Assembly: GCF_901875635.1 (NCBI RefSeq)
Contig: NZ_CABFMN010000022.1
Location: 1 to 64,000 of the forward strand
Direction of reading: 5' to 3'
DNA: 64,000 nt
Origin: Xylophilus ampelinus
Lineage (GTDB): Bacteria; Pseudomonadota; Gammaproteobacteria; Burkholderiales; Burkholderiaceae_C
Shown: piece after piece, positions 32,999 to 42,990 of the stretch
Layout: each line of letters starts with the position of its first letter
Numbering within the stretch: the first letter of the stretch is position 1
The notes under the pieces: generated by a model
The model's database searches: none
What the model was told of the DNA's origin: nothing
Seen by the model: the letters and a program-made list of their open reading frames with translations, nothing else
Position numbers and translations under genes: made by a program

Positions 32999-34717
32999 GT
33001 GGCATCGATTTCACGCCGCGCCTACGCAGAAATTTTCGGCCCCACCGTGGGCGACCGCGTGCGCCTGGCCGACACGGGCCTGGTGATCGAGGTCGAGGAG
33101 GACTACACCCTGCGCGCCGGCGGCTACGGCGAAGAGGTGAAGTTCGGTGGCGGCAAGACCATCCGCGACGGCATGGCGCAGAGCCAGCGAACGCGCGCCC
33201 AGGGCAGCGTCGACACGGTCCTCACCAACGCGCTCATCCTCGACCACTGGGGCATCGTCAAAGCCGACATCGGCCTCAAGGACGGCCGCATCGCCGCCAT
33301 CGGCAAGGCCGGCAACCCCGACACGCAGCCTGGCGTGGACATCGTCATCGGCCCCGGCACCGAGGTCATCAGCTGCGAAGGCAACATCGTCACGGCCGGC
33401 GGCATCGACAGCCACATCCACTTCATCTGCCCGCAGCAGATCGAGGAGGCGCTGGCCAGCGGCGTGACCACCATGCTCGGCGGCGGCACCGGCCCTGCCA
33501 CGGGCACCTTCGCCACCACCTGCACGCCCGGCCCCTGGCACATCGAGCGCATGCTGCAGGCGGCCGACGCCTTCCCGATGAACCTGGGCTTCCTGGGCAA
33601 GGGCAACGCGAGCCGGCCCGAGGCACTGCACGAGCAGATCGAGGCCGGCGTGATCGGCCTGAAGCTGCACGAGGACTGGGGCACCACGCCCTCGGCCATC
33701 GACCATTGCCTGGACGTGGCCGAGGCCACCGACACGCAGGTGGCGATCCATTCCGACACGCTGAATGAATCGGGCTTCGTCGAGGACACCATCGCCGCCA
33801 CCAAGGGCCGCTCGCTGTGCGCCTTCCACACAGAAGGCGCCGGCGGCGGGCATGCGCCTGACATCCTGCGCGTGGTGGGCGAGGCGAACTTCCTGCCCTC
33901 GTCCACCAACCCCACGATGCCCTACACCGTGAACACGCTCGACGAGCACGTCGACATGCTCATGGTGTGCCACCACCTCGACGCCGCGATCGCAGAAGAC
34001 CTGGCCTTCGCCGAATCGCGCATCCGCAAGGAGACCATCGCGGCCGAGGACATCCTGCACGACCTGGGTGCCATCAGCATGATGAGCAGCGACTCGCAGG
34101 CCATGGGCCGTGTGGGCGAGGTCATCATCCGCACCTGGCAGACGGCGAGCAAGATGAAGGCGCAGCGCGGCGCGTTGCCCGAGGACAGCGAGCGTGCCGA
34201 CAACTTCCGCGCCAGGCGCTACGTCGCGAAATACACGATCAACCCCGCCATCTCGCATGGCATCGCGCACGAGGTCGGCAGCCTCGAAGTGGGCAAGTGG
34301 GCCGACATCGTGGTCTGGAAGCCGGCCTTCTTCGGCGTGAAGCCTTTCTGCATCCTCAAGGGCGGGAGCATCGCCATGGCCGCCATGGGCGATCCCAACG
34401 CAAGCATTCCCACCCCGCAGCCCGTGCACTACCGGCCGATGTTCGGCGCCTTCGGCGGCTCATTGGCCAGGAGTTCGCTGACCTTCGTGTCGCAGGCGGG
34501 CCTGGCGGCCGGCGTGAAGGAACGCTATGGCCTCGCCAAAACAGTAAGCGCGGTGAAGAACATCCGCGGCGTGCAGAAGCAGCACCTGATCCACAACGGC
34601 TACACGCCGAAGATGGAGATCGACCATCAGACCTACGCCGTGCGTGCCGATGGCGTGCTGCTCACCTGCGAGCCGGCGAAGGTGCTGCCGATGGCGCAGC
34701 GGTATTTCCTCTTCTGA
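32999..34717 (+). CDS. ureC: Urease alpha (catalytic) subunit
   Basis: A 572-residue amidohydrolase carrying the dinuclear nickel centre. Visible are the metal ligands in [14 protein letters not shown], the carbamylated lysine in [15 protein letters not shown] (Lys about 222), the flap His region [15 protein letters not shown], and SSDSQAMGR with the ligand Asp. Length is normal. The start is GTG at 32999 with AGGAG upstream; it follows the palindrome. It ends 3 bp before a GNAT gene. Confidence 0.98.
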   Translation: MASISRRAYAEIFGPTVGDRVRLADTGLVIEVEEDYTLRAGGYGEEVKFGGGKTIRDGMAQSQRTRAQGSVDTVLTNALILDHWGIVKADIGLKDGRIAAIGKAGNPDTQPGVDIVIGPGTEVISCEGNIVTAGGIDSHIHFICPQQIEEALASGVTTMLGGGTGPATGTFATTCTPGPWHIERMLQAADAFPMNLGFLGKGNASRPEALHEQIEAGVIGLKLHEDWGTTPSAIDHCLDVAEATDTQVAIHSDTLNESGFVEDTIAATKGRSLCAFHTEGAGGGHAPDILRVVGEANFLPSSTNPTMPYTVNTLDEHVDMLMVCHHLDAAIAEDLAFAESRIRKETIAAEDILHDLGAISMMSSDSQAMGRVGEVIIRTWQTASKMKAQRGALPEDSERADNFRARRYVAKYTINPAISHGIAHEVGSLEVGKWADIVVWKPAFFGVKPFCILKGGSIAMAAMGDPNASIPTPQPVHYRPMFGAFGGSLARSSLTFVSQAGLAAGVKERYGLAKTVSAVKNIRGVQKQHLIHNGYTPKMEIDHQTYAVRADGVLLTCEPAKVLPMAQRYFLF

Positions 34718-34720
34718 CCG

Positions 34721-35200
34721 ATGGCGGCGGCGCTGCACATTCGCCTGGATGACCTGCGCGACCCGCGCATCGCCGCCTTCCTGGAAGAGCACCTGGCGGA
34801 CATGCGCCGCGTCTCGCCGCCCGAAAGCGTGCATGCGCTGGACCTGGACGGCCTGCGCCGCCCCGAGATCCGCTTCTGGAGCGCCTGGACGGCCGATGCG
34901 GCTGGCGAGGCGCTGGCGGGCACCGTGGCGTTGAAACGGCTGGACGACGGCCATGCGGAGCTCAAGTCCATGCGCACCGCCGTGCACTTGCGCGGCCAGG
35001 GCATCGCGGCACGACTGCTGGCCCACGCGCTGGCTGAGGCCCGCGTCGCCGGCCACACGCGCATGAGCCTGGAGACCGGCAGCCAACCCTTCTTCGCGCC
35101 CGCGAGAGCGCTTTATGCCCGACACGGGTTCGAAGCGTGTGCACCGTTCTCCGACTACGCGAACGACCCGGCCAGCCACTTCATGACGCGGATGCTCTAG
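34721..35200 (+). CDS. GNAT-family N-acetyltransferase
   Basis: A 159-residue GNAT protein. The acetyl-CoA loop is in AELKSMRTAVHLRGQGIAAR, followed by LLAHALAEARVAGHTRMSLE and the C-terminal FFAPARALYARHGFEACAPF. GNATs of this type (PhnO/YsnE-like) acetylate small amines or protein lysines; the substrate is not known. It starts 3 bp after ureC and precedes ureE, so it is co-transcribed with the urease genes. Confidence 0.85.
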   Translation: MAAALHIRLDDLRDPRIAAFLEEHLADMRRVSPPESVHALDLDGLRRPEIRFWSAWTADAAGEALAGTVALKRLDDGHAELKSMRTAVHLRGQGIAARLLAHALAEARVAGHTRMSLETGSQPFFAPARALYARHGFEACAPFSDYANDPASHFMTRML

Positions 35201-35310
35201 GACGCGCCACCCACAGGGCCTTGCCTGGTGCACACCGCTCGGGCCCGGTGTGTCGCGGGACAATAGCGCCCTGCACCGCTCCGCCGATCGCCTGCCGACA
35301 GACATCACAC

Positions 35311-35943
35311 ATGCTGACCGCCAACAAACTCATGCCCCAGGGCCGCGGCCTCGCGCCCGTGCTGCTCAAGCGCGCCGCCACGGTCGAACTCGACTGGGAC
35401 GTGCGGCAGAAGAGCCGCTTCGACCTCACCGATTCACAGGGCCGGCAGGTCGGCGTCTTCCTGCCGCGCGGCACGGCCGTGCGCGGCGGCGACGTGCTGG
35501 TGCTGGAAGACGGCTCGCTGCTGCGCGTGGTCGCCGCGAAGCAGCCGGTGCTGCGCATCACGCACTGCACGACGCACGGCACGCCCTTCGACCTGACGCG
35601 CGCCGCCTACCACCTGGGCAACCGGCATGTGCCCATCGAGCTGCAGCCCGACCACCTGAAGATCGAGCCCGACCATGTGCTGGCCGACATGCTGCGCGCC
35701 ATGCACCTGATCGTGGTGGCGGTCGACGAACCCTTCGAGCCCGAAGGGGGCGCCTATGGCGGCCACGCGGGGCACGGGCACGGGCATGGGCATGGGCATG
35801 GGCATTCGCACGACCACGACCACGGTCATGCGCAGCGCCCGCTGGTGCTCGCACCCGAGCGTCTGCACGACGACGCCGAGACGCACGACCATGGGCATGT
35901 CCACGGCCCGGGCTGCGGCCACTCGCACGGCCATTCGCACTGA
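35311..35943 (+). CDS. ureE: Urease nickel metallochaperone UreE
   Basis: A 210-residue protein. The N-terminal UreE domain is followed by the nickel-binding domain with HLGNRHVPIELQPDHLKIEPDH-type features (the key HVP and the interface DHVLADML). The C-terminal 60 residues form two His/Gly/Asp-rich blocks (GHAGHGHGHGHGHGHSHDHD and HDHGHVHGPGCGHSHGHSH), far longer than needed for the core Ni site and able to store several nickel ions. The ATG at 35311 (MLTANKLMPQGRG) was chosen; upstream in-frame sequence is not UreE-like. Confidence 0.95.
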   Translation: MLTANKLMPQGRGLAPVLLKRAATVELDWDVRQKSRFDLTDSQGRQVGVFLPRGTAVRGGDVLVLEDGSLLRVVAAKQPVLRITHCTTHGTPFDLTRAAYHLGNRHVPIELQPDHLKIEPDHVLADMLRAMHLIVVAVDEPFEPEGGAYGGHAGHGHGHGHGHGHSHDHDHGHAQRPLVLAPERLHDDAETHDHGHVHGPGCGHSHGHSH

Positions 35944-35949
35944 GCCGCC

Positions 35950-36630
35950 GTGGACGAGCCCGTCGCGCCGAGCAGCCTGTTGCAGCTGATCTGGCTGGCC
36001 TCCCCGGCCCTGCCGGTGGGCGGCTTCTCCTACTCGGAAGGACTGGAAGCGGCGGTCGAGTGGGCCGGCGTGCAGAGCGAGGCCACGGGCGCCGACTGGC
36101 TGGTCGACCAGTTGCACCTCACGCTGGCGCGCGGCGACCTCGCCGTGGTGGCCGCTTCCATCGTCGCCTGGCAGGACGGCGACATGGCACGCGTGCGCGC
36201 GTTGAACGACTGGGCGCTGCACACGCGCGAATCGGCCGAATTCCTGCTGCAGACCGAGCAGATGGGCCGCTCGTTTCTCGAATGGCTCAAGCTCCACCAC
36301 GACGACGCGGCCCGCACCTTCGACGGCCTGCCCGTGACCTACCCGGTCGCCTTCGCCTTCGCGGCAGCGCGCAGCGGCGCATCGGTGCGCGACGGCTGCC
36401 TGGCCTTCGCCTTCGGATGGGCCGAGAACATGACGGCCGCCGCCGTGAAGGCCGTACCGCTCGGCCAGAGCGCGGGCCAGCGCATGCTGGCGCGGCTGGC
36501 GCGCGAGATGCCCGCGGCCGTCGATGCCGCCACGCGCCTGGACGACGAGGCGCGGCAAGCCTTCTCGCCCATGCTCGCGATCCTCTCGGCCCGGCACGAG
36601 AGCCAGTATTCAAGGCTCTTTCGCAGCTGA
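35950..36630 (+). CDS. ureF: Urease accessory protein UreF
   Basis: A 226-residue all-helical accessory protein that with UreD and UreG forms the complex which delivers CO2 and nickel to UreC. Typical UreF segments are [20 protein letters not shown], a [13 protein letters not shown] helix and [20 protein letters not shown]. The start is GTG at 35950, 6 bp after ureE. Its stop lies directly before a copy of repeat family A. Confidence 0.95.
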   Translation: MDEPVAPSSLLQLIWLASPALPVGGFSYSEGLEAAVEWAGVQSEATGADWLVDQLHLTLARGDLAVVAASIVAWQDGDMARVRALNDWALHTRESAEFLLQTEQMGRSFLEWLKLHHDDAARTFDGLPVTYPVAFAFAAARSGASVRDGCLAFAFGWAENMTAAAVKAVPLGQSAGQRMLARLAREMPAAVDAATRLDDEARQAFSPMLAILSARHESQYSRLFRS

Positions 36631-36662
36631 TTGCTATGAGTTTTATAGCTGCTCACGCAATG
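36631..36662 (+). repeat. Dispersed repeat family A, partial copy 5
   Basis: TTGCTATGAGTTTTATAGCT and GCTCACGCAATGC follow the ureF stop; the second half of the element has diverged. The 88-bp ureF-ureG gap otherwise holds AT-rich sequence (ATCCATTTTTCATTC). Confidence 0.7.
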
Positions 36663-36718
36663 CCCATGCGGGTTTCATCCATTTTTCATTCAAATTTTCG
36701 CCCTCTGCACTCCCTGCC

Positions 36719-37369
36719 ATGAGCTCTGCCCTGCACCACATTCCGAACCGCACCAAGAAGCTGCCGCCCCTGCGCGTGGGCATCGGCGGGCCCGTCGGCT
36801 CCGGCAAGACCACCTTGCTGGAGATGCTGTGCAAGACGATGCGCGCGCAGTACGACCTCGTCGCCATCACGAACGACATCTACACCAAGGAAGACCAGCG
36901 CCTGCTCACCGTGGCCGGCGCCCTGCCGGCCGAGCGCATCATGGGCGTCGAGACGGGCGGCTGCCCGCACACCGCGATCCGCGAGGACGCATCGATCAAC
37001 CTCGAAGCCATCGACCGCATGCTGGAGGACTTCCCGGATGCGGACGTGGTCTTCGTCGAGAGCGGTGGCGACAACCTGGCCGCTACCTTCAGCCCCGAAC
37101 TCTCCGACCTCACGATCTACGTGATCGATGTCGCCGCCGGCGAAAAGATCCCGCGCAAGGGCGGCCCCGGCATCACCAAGAGCGACCTCTTCGTCATCAA
37201 CAAGACCGACCTCGCGCCCTACGTCGGCGCCGACCTGGGCGTGATGGAGCAGGACACGCAGCGCATGCGCAAGGCCAAGCCCTATGTGATGACCAACCTC
37301 AAGACCCAGGACGGCGTGGCGCAGGTGGTGCGCTTCATCGAGGAGCGCGGCATGCTGCGCGCCGCCTGA
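36719..37369 (+). CDS. ureG: Urease accessory GTPase UreG
   Basis: A 216-residue SIMIBI GTPase. Seen are the P-loop [10 protein letters not shown], the metal-binding [17 protein letters not shown] (Cys-Pro-His that binds nickel), [18 protein letters not shown], and the base-specificity NKTDLAP. UreG hydrolyses GTP to drive nickel insertion. It is the last urease gene; the convergent gene at 37386-38147 ends 17 bp away. Confidence 0.97.
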   Translation: MSSALHHIPNRTKKLPPLRVGIGGPVGSGKTTLLEMLCKTMRAQYDLVAITNDIYTKEDQRLLTVAGALPAERIMGVETGGCPHTAIREDASINLEAIDRMLEDFPDADVVFVESGGDNLAATFSPELSDLTIYVIDVAAGEKIPRKGGPGITKSDLFVINKTDLAPYVGADLGVMEQDTQRMRKAKPYVMTNLKTQDGVAQVVRFIEERGMLRAA

Positions 37370-37385
37370 GCGCGGCGCAACGCCG

Positions 37386-38147
37386 TCAGCGGCCGCCGGC
37401 TGCGCGGTGTGCCAGCAGCGCCTTGGCCGCCTCGACGCGCAGCCCGAGCGGCACGCGCTCGTCGCCCATCACCTGCTGAAGAAAAATGAGCGGGTCGTCC
37501 GTCGGGTTCGTCTGCAGCGCGGGCGACACCGCGGGCGCGGGCGCCCCGCTGTCCGCACGATCCGCAGCCATGGGGTCGGCGGCCCCCGATCCTTGATCAC
37601 CCAGCCCTGCCACCGCCGCGTCGAACACGGCGCGCGGAATGGATTCGAGGCCTGCCAGCAACGCCGCCTGACCTTCGTCGCCCGGCGGAATGTCCAGCCA
37701 GGGGGTGTCGCCGAACACCGGCGCCAGGTCCGGCGCGACGAAGGCCGACCAGTCGCCGCTTGCCGCCTGGCATTCCGGCACCGGCCGCACGTGTCCGGAT
37801 GCGGCACTCGGCCACAAGCGCAGGCGGCGGATCGGCACGTCGGGAAGAAAGCGCCGGCGCAACGCATGGAGGAAGGCATGGCCTTCCTGCGCCGTCACCG
37901 CATCTGCGAGGGAGAACCACAGCTGGAGCGCGTCGACGCCCGACACGGCGATGGCCGGAGCGGGCAGGCCCAGTTCGACCTGCACGCCCTGCCAGACCGG
38001 TCGCAGGTTGTCCCAGGCCGGCGGAGCCATGAGTTCCATCACCAGCGCGCGCACTTCGCCACCGAGCCCGACCAGCGCCATGTCGGACGTGTCGCCGCCG
38101 GGGGCGGGCGCGTACAGACGGCGGAACTCGGCGGCCAGGCGTGTCAT
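37386..38147 (-). CDS. Uncharacterised protein, 253 aa
   Basis: A soluble protein that I cannot assign to a family. It starts MTRLAAEFRRLYAPAPGG and has a conserved-looking central block (QLWFSLADAVTAQEGHAFLH; LRRRFLPDVPIRRLRLWPSA) and a helical C-terminus (LGLRVEAAKALLAHRAAG). The ATG at 38147 gives the best start; an in-frame upstream start adds a stretch reading MATPVARREDCYP. Convergent with ureG. No link to urease can be seen. Confidence 0.7.
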   Translation of the reverse strand: MTRLAAEFRRLYAPAPGGDTSDMALVGLGGEVRALVMELMAPPAWDNLRPVWQGVQVELGLPAPAIAVSGVDALQLWFSLADAVTAQEGHAFLHALRRRFLPDVPIRRLRLWPSAASGHVRPVPECQAASGDWSAFVAPDLAPVFGDTPWLDIPPGDEGQAALLAGLESIPRAVFDAAVAGLGDQGSGAADPMAADRADSGAPAPAVSPALQTNPTDDPLIFLQQVMGDERVPLGLRVEAAKALLAHRAAGGR

Positions 38148-38237
38148 CGAGAGAGGATAGCAATCCTCACGGCGCGCGACGGGCGTGGCCATGGACGCAG
38201 ACCACGCGCGCGTGACGCGCGCGCTATCGGCGCGCGG

Positions 38238-39023
38238 TCAGAGCGGGATGTCGCCCGTCGGGCGGCCCAGCCACTTGTTGGACAGCCGATCCGCATCGCC
38301 CGACTTGCGGGCTTCGACCACGATCTCGTTGATCCGGGTGCGCAGCTTGTCCTCGCCCTTCGTGATACCGATGAAGTTCGGGCTCTGGCTCAGCATGAGC
38401 TTGTACTCGAGGCCGAGCTGCGGCTGCGTCTGCATGAGCCTCGACACGGCAGGCTGGCTGCTGCCCACGGCCATGACCTGACCGGAACCCAGCGCCGCGA
38501 TGGTCGAGGCATGGTCCTCGAAGCGCATGAGGTTGGTGCCCGGCGGGACCACCTTGGTCAGCTCCTGGTCCTCGATGGTGCCGCGGGTCACGCCCACCGA
38601 CTTGCCCTGGAGGTCGGCAAAGCCCTTGATCGTGACCGACTTCGGCCCGTAGACCCCGCTGATGAACGGGGAGTACGCCGCCGTCGTGAAGTCCACCACC
38701 TTCTCCCGCTCGGCATTGCGCGCCAGCGTGGAGACGACGATGTCGACCTTGCGGGTCTGGAGGTAGGGAACCCGGTTGGTGCTGGTCACCGGCACGAGTT
38801 CGGCGCGCACGCCCAGCTTGGCCGCGATGTAGTTGGCCATCTCCACGTCCAGGCCCAGCGGCTTCATGTCGACGCCGACGAATCCGTAGGGCGGGTAGTC
38901 GGTCGGCACGGCGATGCGGATCACGCCCGCCTTCATGATGTCGTCCAGGGCGGTCTGGGCGACGGCGCCCAGGCTCGTCAGGACGCAGGCAGCGCAGATC
39001 AGGGTACGGCGAAGAGGGGACAT
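38238..39023 (-). CDS. Family 3 amino-acid-type ABC binding protein (orphan)
   Basis: A 261-residue periplasmic solute-binding protein. A signal peptide (LICAACVLTSLGAVA) precedes the typical start of the mature domain, IMKAGVIRIAVPTDYPPYGF, then GLDVEMANYIAAKLG and KVDIVVSTLARNAEREKVVDF. This is the cystine/glutamine/polar amino acid class. No cognate permease or ATPase lies next to it; the ABC genes nearby belong to a different (polyamine-type) family. Located 41 bp downstream of the isomerase-like gene, same strand. Confidence 0.85.
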   Translation of the reverse strand: MSPLRRTLICAACVLTSLGAVAQTALDDIMKAGVIRIAVPTDYPPYGFVGVDMKPLGLDVEMANYIAAKLGVRAELVPVTSTNRVPYLQTRKVDIVVSTLARNAEREKVVDFTTAAYSPFISGVYGPKSVTIKGFADLQGKSVGVTRGTIEDQELTKVVPPGTNLMRFEDHASTIAALGSGQVMAVGSSQPAVSRLMQTQPQLGLEYKLMLSQSPNFIGITKGEDKLRTRINEIVVEARKSGDADRLSNKWLGRPTGDIPL

Positions 39024-39063
39024 GGGAAGACTCCGGAGCGGTTGAGGAATGGGGTGGCGAGCT

Positions 39064-39858
39064 TCACCGGCCGGGAGCGACGGCCGCAGGGGCGAGCCGC
39101 TTGGCGAAGAGCTGGCCATAGCCCGGCCGCGCACCGGCGACCTCCAGCGTCTCGAGGCAGTGCCAGAACGACGCCTGGACCGCCGAGACGACGGGCTTGC
39201 CCAAGGCCTGCTCGAGGGCCTCGATCGCGCCGACCGAACGGAAGTTGGTGCAGCTGATGAAGATGGCGCTGGCATCGGGATGGTCGACCGAGCGCACCAG
39301 GTCGTACACCTGCTCGAGCGGCACCTCCGCCAGCGCGCGGTCTTCGTCGATGCGCAGGTTGGCGTGCCTGACGACCTGGTGGCCGTTCTCTTCGAGGAAG
39401 CGGATGGCCTTGGCATGCACCGCGTCCACGTAGGGCGATGCCAGCGCCACCTTGCCGGCGCGCACCTCCTTCAGCGCTTCCAGCGTCGCGGTGGAAGCGG
39501 TGTTGACGCGCACGCCGGGCACCCACTGCTGCATCTTCGCGATGAGGGCGTGGTCATAGGCCGTGCCATGCAGGAACGAGGCGCTCGTTCCGCCGAAGCA
39601 CATCATGTCGATCGGCGCGGAACCCACCAGCCGGGCCGCCTGGGCCAGCTCCGGCGAGTTCATCATCTCCTCGATGCCCTCGACCGTGACCTTGGGCAGC
39701 TTGATGCGCGTCGTGTGAACCGAGACGCCGGGCGCCGCCATGGCCGACCATTCCGCATCCATCACGATGCTGGAGGCGATGTAGATCAGGCCGAGCTTGC
39801 AGAGCTCGCCCGAGCCGTCGTAGCGGAAGGTCGGTGGGGAAGGCATTTGCGGGTCCAT
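39064..39858 (-). CDS. Maleate isomerase/Asp-Glu racemase-superfamily enzyme
   Basis: A 264-residue protein of the superfamily that includes maleate cis-trans isomerase, arylmalonate decarboxylase and aspartate/glutamate/hydantoin racemases. Two catalytic cysteines are visible in the expected halves: MMCFGGTSASFLHG and AIFISCTNFRS, and there is an LASPYVDAVHAKAIRFLEEN block as in maleate isomerases. The reaction is either isomerisation of a maleate-like acid or racemisation of a small acidic compound. It lies between the orphan binding protein and the permease genes, all on the minus strand. Confidence 0.8.
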   Translation of the reverse strand: MDPQMPSPPTFRYDGSGELCKLGLIYIASSIVMDAEWSAMAAPGVSVHTTRIKLPKVTVEGIEEMMNSPELAQAARLVGSAPIDMMCFGGTSASFLHGTAYDHALIAKMQQWVPGVRVNTASTATLEALKEVRAGKVALASPYVDAVHAKAIRFLEENGHQVVRHANLRIDEDRALAEVPLEQVYDLVRSVDHPDASAIFISCTNFRSVGAIEALEQALGKPVVSAVQASFWHCLETLEVAGARPGYGQLFAKRLAPAAVAPGR

Positions 39859-39907
39859 GGGTGTCAGGAAATGGGGGATGGCGGGTGGGCACCTGTCGCG
39901 CAGCGGC

Positions 39908-40726
39908 TCAGTGCTCCTCGATGTTCAGGATCTTCCCCAGCCCCAGGAAGTAGTTGGCGAAGGCCAGCAACGTGGCCGTCACCGCGATGTAGACGACCGA
40001 CAGCGCGGCCAGCGTGGGATCGGCGAACTCGCGCACATAGTTGTACATGGCCACCGGCAGCGTCTGCGTGTCCTGCGTGGTCACGAACAGCGAGGCCGTG
40101 AATTCGCTGAACGACATGATGGCCGCGAACAGCCAGCCGCCGAACAGCCCCGGGGCCAGCAGCGGCACCGTCACCGTGAGCAGCACCTTGCGAGGCGACG
40201 CGCCCAGGCTGGCCGCGGCCTGCTCCAGGCGTTCGTCCAGGTTCTCCATCGACACGTAGACGCTGCGCATCACGAAGGGCAGCACCAGCATGACGTGGCA
40301 CAGGATGGCGATGCCGTAGCCGCGCTGAACCGAGGCCTGCGAGACCAGGATCAACAGCCCCAGCCCCAGCGTGAAGTGCGGCACCACCAGCGGCGAATGC
40401 AGGACGGCCAGCAGGGTCTGCTTGCCCTTGAAGTCCAGCCGCTTCACGGCGATCGACAGCAGTGTGCCGACCACCAGAGCCAGGAACGACGACCAGCCCG
40501 TGATGACGAGGCTGGCCTTGAAGCCATGCTGGAAGTCCGGGTAGCTGAACACCCGCGCGAACCACTGCAGCGAGTACGACTCGGGCGGGAACGTGAGGAT
40601 GGCCTTCTCGTTGAAGGCCGCGATGGTGACCACCACCACCGGCAGCAGGATGAAGGCCAGCAGCACGGCGATCAGCACGGGGCCGGCAAGGCGCAGCGGC
40701 AGCGGCAGGGCGTTGCGGATCTTCAT
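39908..40726 (-). CDS. ABC transporter permease, PotC-type
   Basis: A 272-residue inner-membrane protein with six predicted helices and the permease EAA loop (LEQAASLGA-type sequence EQAAASLGASPRKVLLTVTV). It resembles PotC/PhnE2-like permeases of spermidine/putrescine-type importers. It follows the PotB-type gene by 3 bp and pairs with it. Confidence 0.9.
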   Translation of the reverse strand: MKIRNALPLPLRLAGPVLIAVLLAFILLPVVVVTIAAFNEKAILTFPPESYSLQWFARVFSYPDFQHGFKASLVITGWSSFLALVVGTLLSIAVKRLDFKGKQTLLAVLHSPLVVPHFTLGLGLLILVSQASVQRGYGIAILCHVMLVLPFVMRSVYVSMENLDERLEQAAASLGASPRKVLLTVTVPLLAPGLFGGWLFAAIMSFSEFTASLFVTTQDTQTLPVAMYNYVREFADPTLAALSVVYIAVTATLLAFANYFLGLGKILNIEEH

Positions 40727-40729
40727 GGG

Positions 40730-41584
40730 TCAGTGCCCTCCGATCGCCTTGAGGCGCCGGGTGAACTGGCCCAGCGCGAGCAGCGCGGCGGCGGTCAGCA
40801 ACAGGCCCACCACGCTCAGGCTGGCCGCCAGCGGAAAGTTCATGGACGAGAAGCCGAGCTGGTACACCAGGGTCGACACGGTCGGCACGCGGCCGCCGCC
40901 GATCATCTGCGGCGTGGCGAAGGCGCTGAAGGTCCAGGCGAAGGCGGTCGTGATGCTGGCCAGGATGCCGGGCATGGACAGCGGCAGCGTGACCGTCAGG
41001 AAGGTCCTGACCGGGCCGGCGCCCAGGCTCTGCGCGGCCTTCTCGTAGTCGCGGTCGATGTGCGAGATCGCGGTGGCCAGCATGAGGACGACCACCGGCG
41101 TGGTCACATGCACAAGCGCCACGAGCACGCCCAGGTGCGTGAACATGAGTTCCAGCGGCCACTCGATCAGGCCGAGCCGGCGCAGCGTGCCGTTGATGAA
41201 GCCGTTGCTGCCCAGCACCGCGATCCACGAGTAGGTACGCACGATCTCGCCCAGGAACAGCGGCGTGATGGACACCACCAGAATGAAGGACTTCAGCGCG
41301 CGGTTGCGCGTGCGCACGAGCGCATAGGCCAGGGGGTAGCCGACCAGCAGCGAGAACACCGTCGTCTCGATGCTCAGCAGCAGGGTGTTGGCGAAGGCGG
41401 ACAGGTAGATCGACTTGGTCAACCCCCTGAAGTTGTCCAGCGTGAACCCGCCCACGTCCAGCGATCCCGGCACGAAGGCGCGGAAGCTGAACTGCAGCAC
41501 GGCCAGCAGCGAGACGGCAATGCACGCCGCAACAATGACGGCCGGTGACACCAGCCAGGCCCGTAGATCGGAGCGCATTCCCAC
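40730..41584 (-). CDS. ABC transporter permease, PotB-type
   Basis: A 284-residue permease with six helices and the EAA loop in YEKAAQSLGAGPVRTFLTVT. PotB/PotH-like. It lies between the binding protein (41678-42706) and the PotC-type permease. The ATPase for this importer is most likely the gene at 49098, about 6.4 kb away on the other strand. Confidence 0.9.
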   Translation of the reverse strand: MGMRSDLRAWLVSPAVIVAACIAVSLLAVLQFSFRAFVPGSLDVGGFTLDNFRGLTKSIYLSAFANTLLLSIETTVFSLLVGYPLAYALVRTRNRALKSFILVVSITPLFLGEIVRTYSWIAVLGSNGFINGTLRRLGLIEWPLELMFTHLGVLVALVHVTTPVVVLMLATAISHIDRDYEKAAQSLGAGPVRTFLTVTLPLSMPGILASITTAFAWTFSAFATPQMIGGGRVPTVSTLVYQLGFSSMNFPLAASLSVVGLLLTAAALLALGQFTRRLKAIGGH

Positions 41585-41677
41585 CCTTTTCAGATTCCAG
41601 ATGCTCGACCGGGTCTCGGGGGAGCCCGGCGCAGCGCGCGTTGCGCGCTCACGCCCCGGACGTCCCCCGGGAGACGA

Positions 41678-42706
41678 TCAGTTCATGATGTTTTCGGTGA
41701 ACCACTTGCGCCACTCGGCGGTCTTCTCGGCGCGCAGCTTGTTGTCGATCACGATGGTCTGCGTGTCCCACTGCGCCTTGGTCGTGAACACGCCGGGCAG
41801 CTTGGCGTCCTCGGCCGAGACCTTGGCGTTGTCGACGACCGGGCTCGCCTTCTTCGAGGCAACGATCTTGGACTGCACGTCGGCCGAGAGGGCGATGTTC
41901 AGGAACTTGTAGGCCAGGTCGGCCTTGGTCGTACCCTTCATGATGGCCATGGTGTCCACGCCCAGCACGGCGCCTTCCTTGGGCATCACGACCTTGATCG
42001 GCACGCCCTGGCTGGCCATGTGGTACGCGTTCATCGACAGGATCACTTCCACCGGCGTCTCGCCCGTGGCGATCAGCTGCTGGGCATTGGCGTCGTTGGT
42101 GTAGAAGGCCTTGAAGTTCGGCTTCAGCGCCTTGAGCTTGTCCTGGCCCTTCTCCCAGCTGGCCGCGTCGCCGCCGGACAGCATGGCCGATACCGCGATG
42201 ATGTGGCTGGGGTCGAAATCGGGCGCGCTGATCTTGCCTTTGAGCGCGGGGTTCCACAGGTCGTTCCAGCTTTCCAGCTTGACGCTGGCGGGCACCAGGT
42301 CTGGGCGGTAGCCGATGGAATAGACGTAGGCCCAGCTGCCGATGTGGTACGGGCTGATCTTGGCGCGGTCCACCAGGTGGGCGTAGTTCGGGATCTTGGC
42401 GGTATCGATCTGCTCGAACAGGTTGCTGCTCACGTACAGCCAGCCCACGTGCGAGGTCGTGAAGGTGATGTCGCTCTCGGGCTTGCCCGCCAGCTTGGCC
42501 TTGTTCAGGCGGTCGATGGTGCCGCCCGTGACGTACTTCACCGGCACGCCGGTCTGCTTCGTGAACTCCTTGCCGATGTTCTCGTCGATCAGGTCGCGGA
42601 AGCTGCCGCCCCAGGTGCTCACGACGAGCGCGTTGTCCTGTGCCCAGGCGGCGGTGCCGCCCAGCGTGGCCGAGAGCGCACACAGAGTCAGAAGCTTGCG
42701 AATCAT
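41678..42706 (-). CDS. Polyamine-type ABC substrate-binding protein
   Basis: A 342-residue binding protein with a signal peptide (LLTLCALSATLGGTAAWA). The mature start NALVVSTWGGSFRDLIDENI and KEFTKQTGVPVKYVTGG match PotD/PotF-like and related family 1 proteins that bind polyamines or amino-acid-like cations. It is first in the minus-strand transporter operon, with a 284-bp divergent interval to RidA. Ligand unknown. Confidence 0.9.
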   Translation of the reverse strand: MIRKLLTLCALSATLGGTAAWAQDNALVVSTWGGSFRDLIDENIGKEFTKQTGVPVKYVTGGTIDRLNKAKLAGKPESDITFTTSHVGWLYVSSNLFEQIDTAKIPNYAHLVDRAKISPYHIGSWAYVYSIGYRPDLVPASVKLESWNDLWNPALKGKISAPDFDPSHIIAVSAMLSGGDAASWEKGQDKLKALKPNFKAFYTNDANAQQLIATGETPVEVILSMNAYHMASQGVPIKVVMPKEGAVLGVDTMAIMKGTTKADLAYKFLNIALSADVQSKIVASKKASPVVDNAKVSAEDAKLPGVFTTKAQWDTQTIVIDNKLRAEKTAEWRKWFTENIMN

Positions 42707-42885
42707 TGATGGACCTCAATCGTAAAAGTGGAAGATCTGCCGAGACTGGACATGCCGGGGTGCCACATCCGCACCCTGCGCATCACGGACCAAATCATGG
42801 GAATAGCGGCCCCTGCGGCCAAGTCGCCTTTTACGTAGAGGTGCCTCAACTTTTCCGACGCCCCGGCGCGCGCGCCACTCGGAAA

Positions 42886-42909
42886 TTCCTAAACGGTCGC
42901 CCGGAAAAA
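42886..42909 (-). promoter_or_regulatory. Dyad shared with the PotA-type gene, copy 1
   Basis: On the minus strand TTTTTC-N11-TTAGGAA, about 180 bp upstream of the binding-protein gene. The same motif with the same spacing lies at 48940-48963 upstream of the PotA-type ATPase gene. The rest of the 284-bp interval (42707-42990) holds no gene. Confidence 0.45.
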
Positions 42910-42990
42910 ACAAATGGCGCCGACGGCCCGGGCCGCTGACCATGGCGGTCCCGACGCGTCCGCGTTTTCCGCCATCAGCCCGCAGCGACC

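Noticed and set aside
35770-35943. CRISPR-like short repeats in the GGGCATGGGCATGGGCA region
   Set aside because: These are codons for the His/Gly-rich tail of UreE, with no spacer-repeat pattern. I saw no CRISPR array anywhere in the window.
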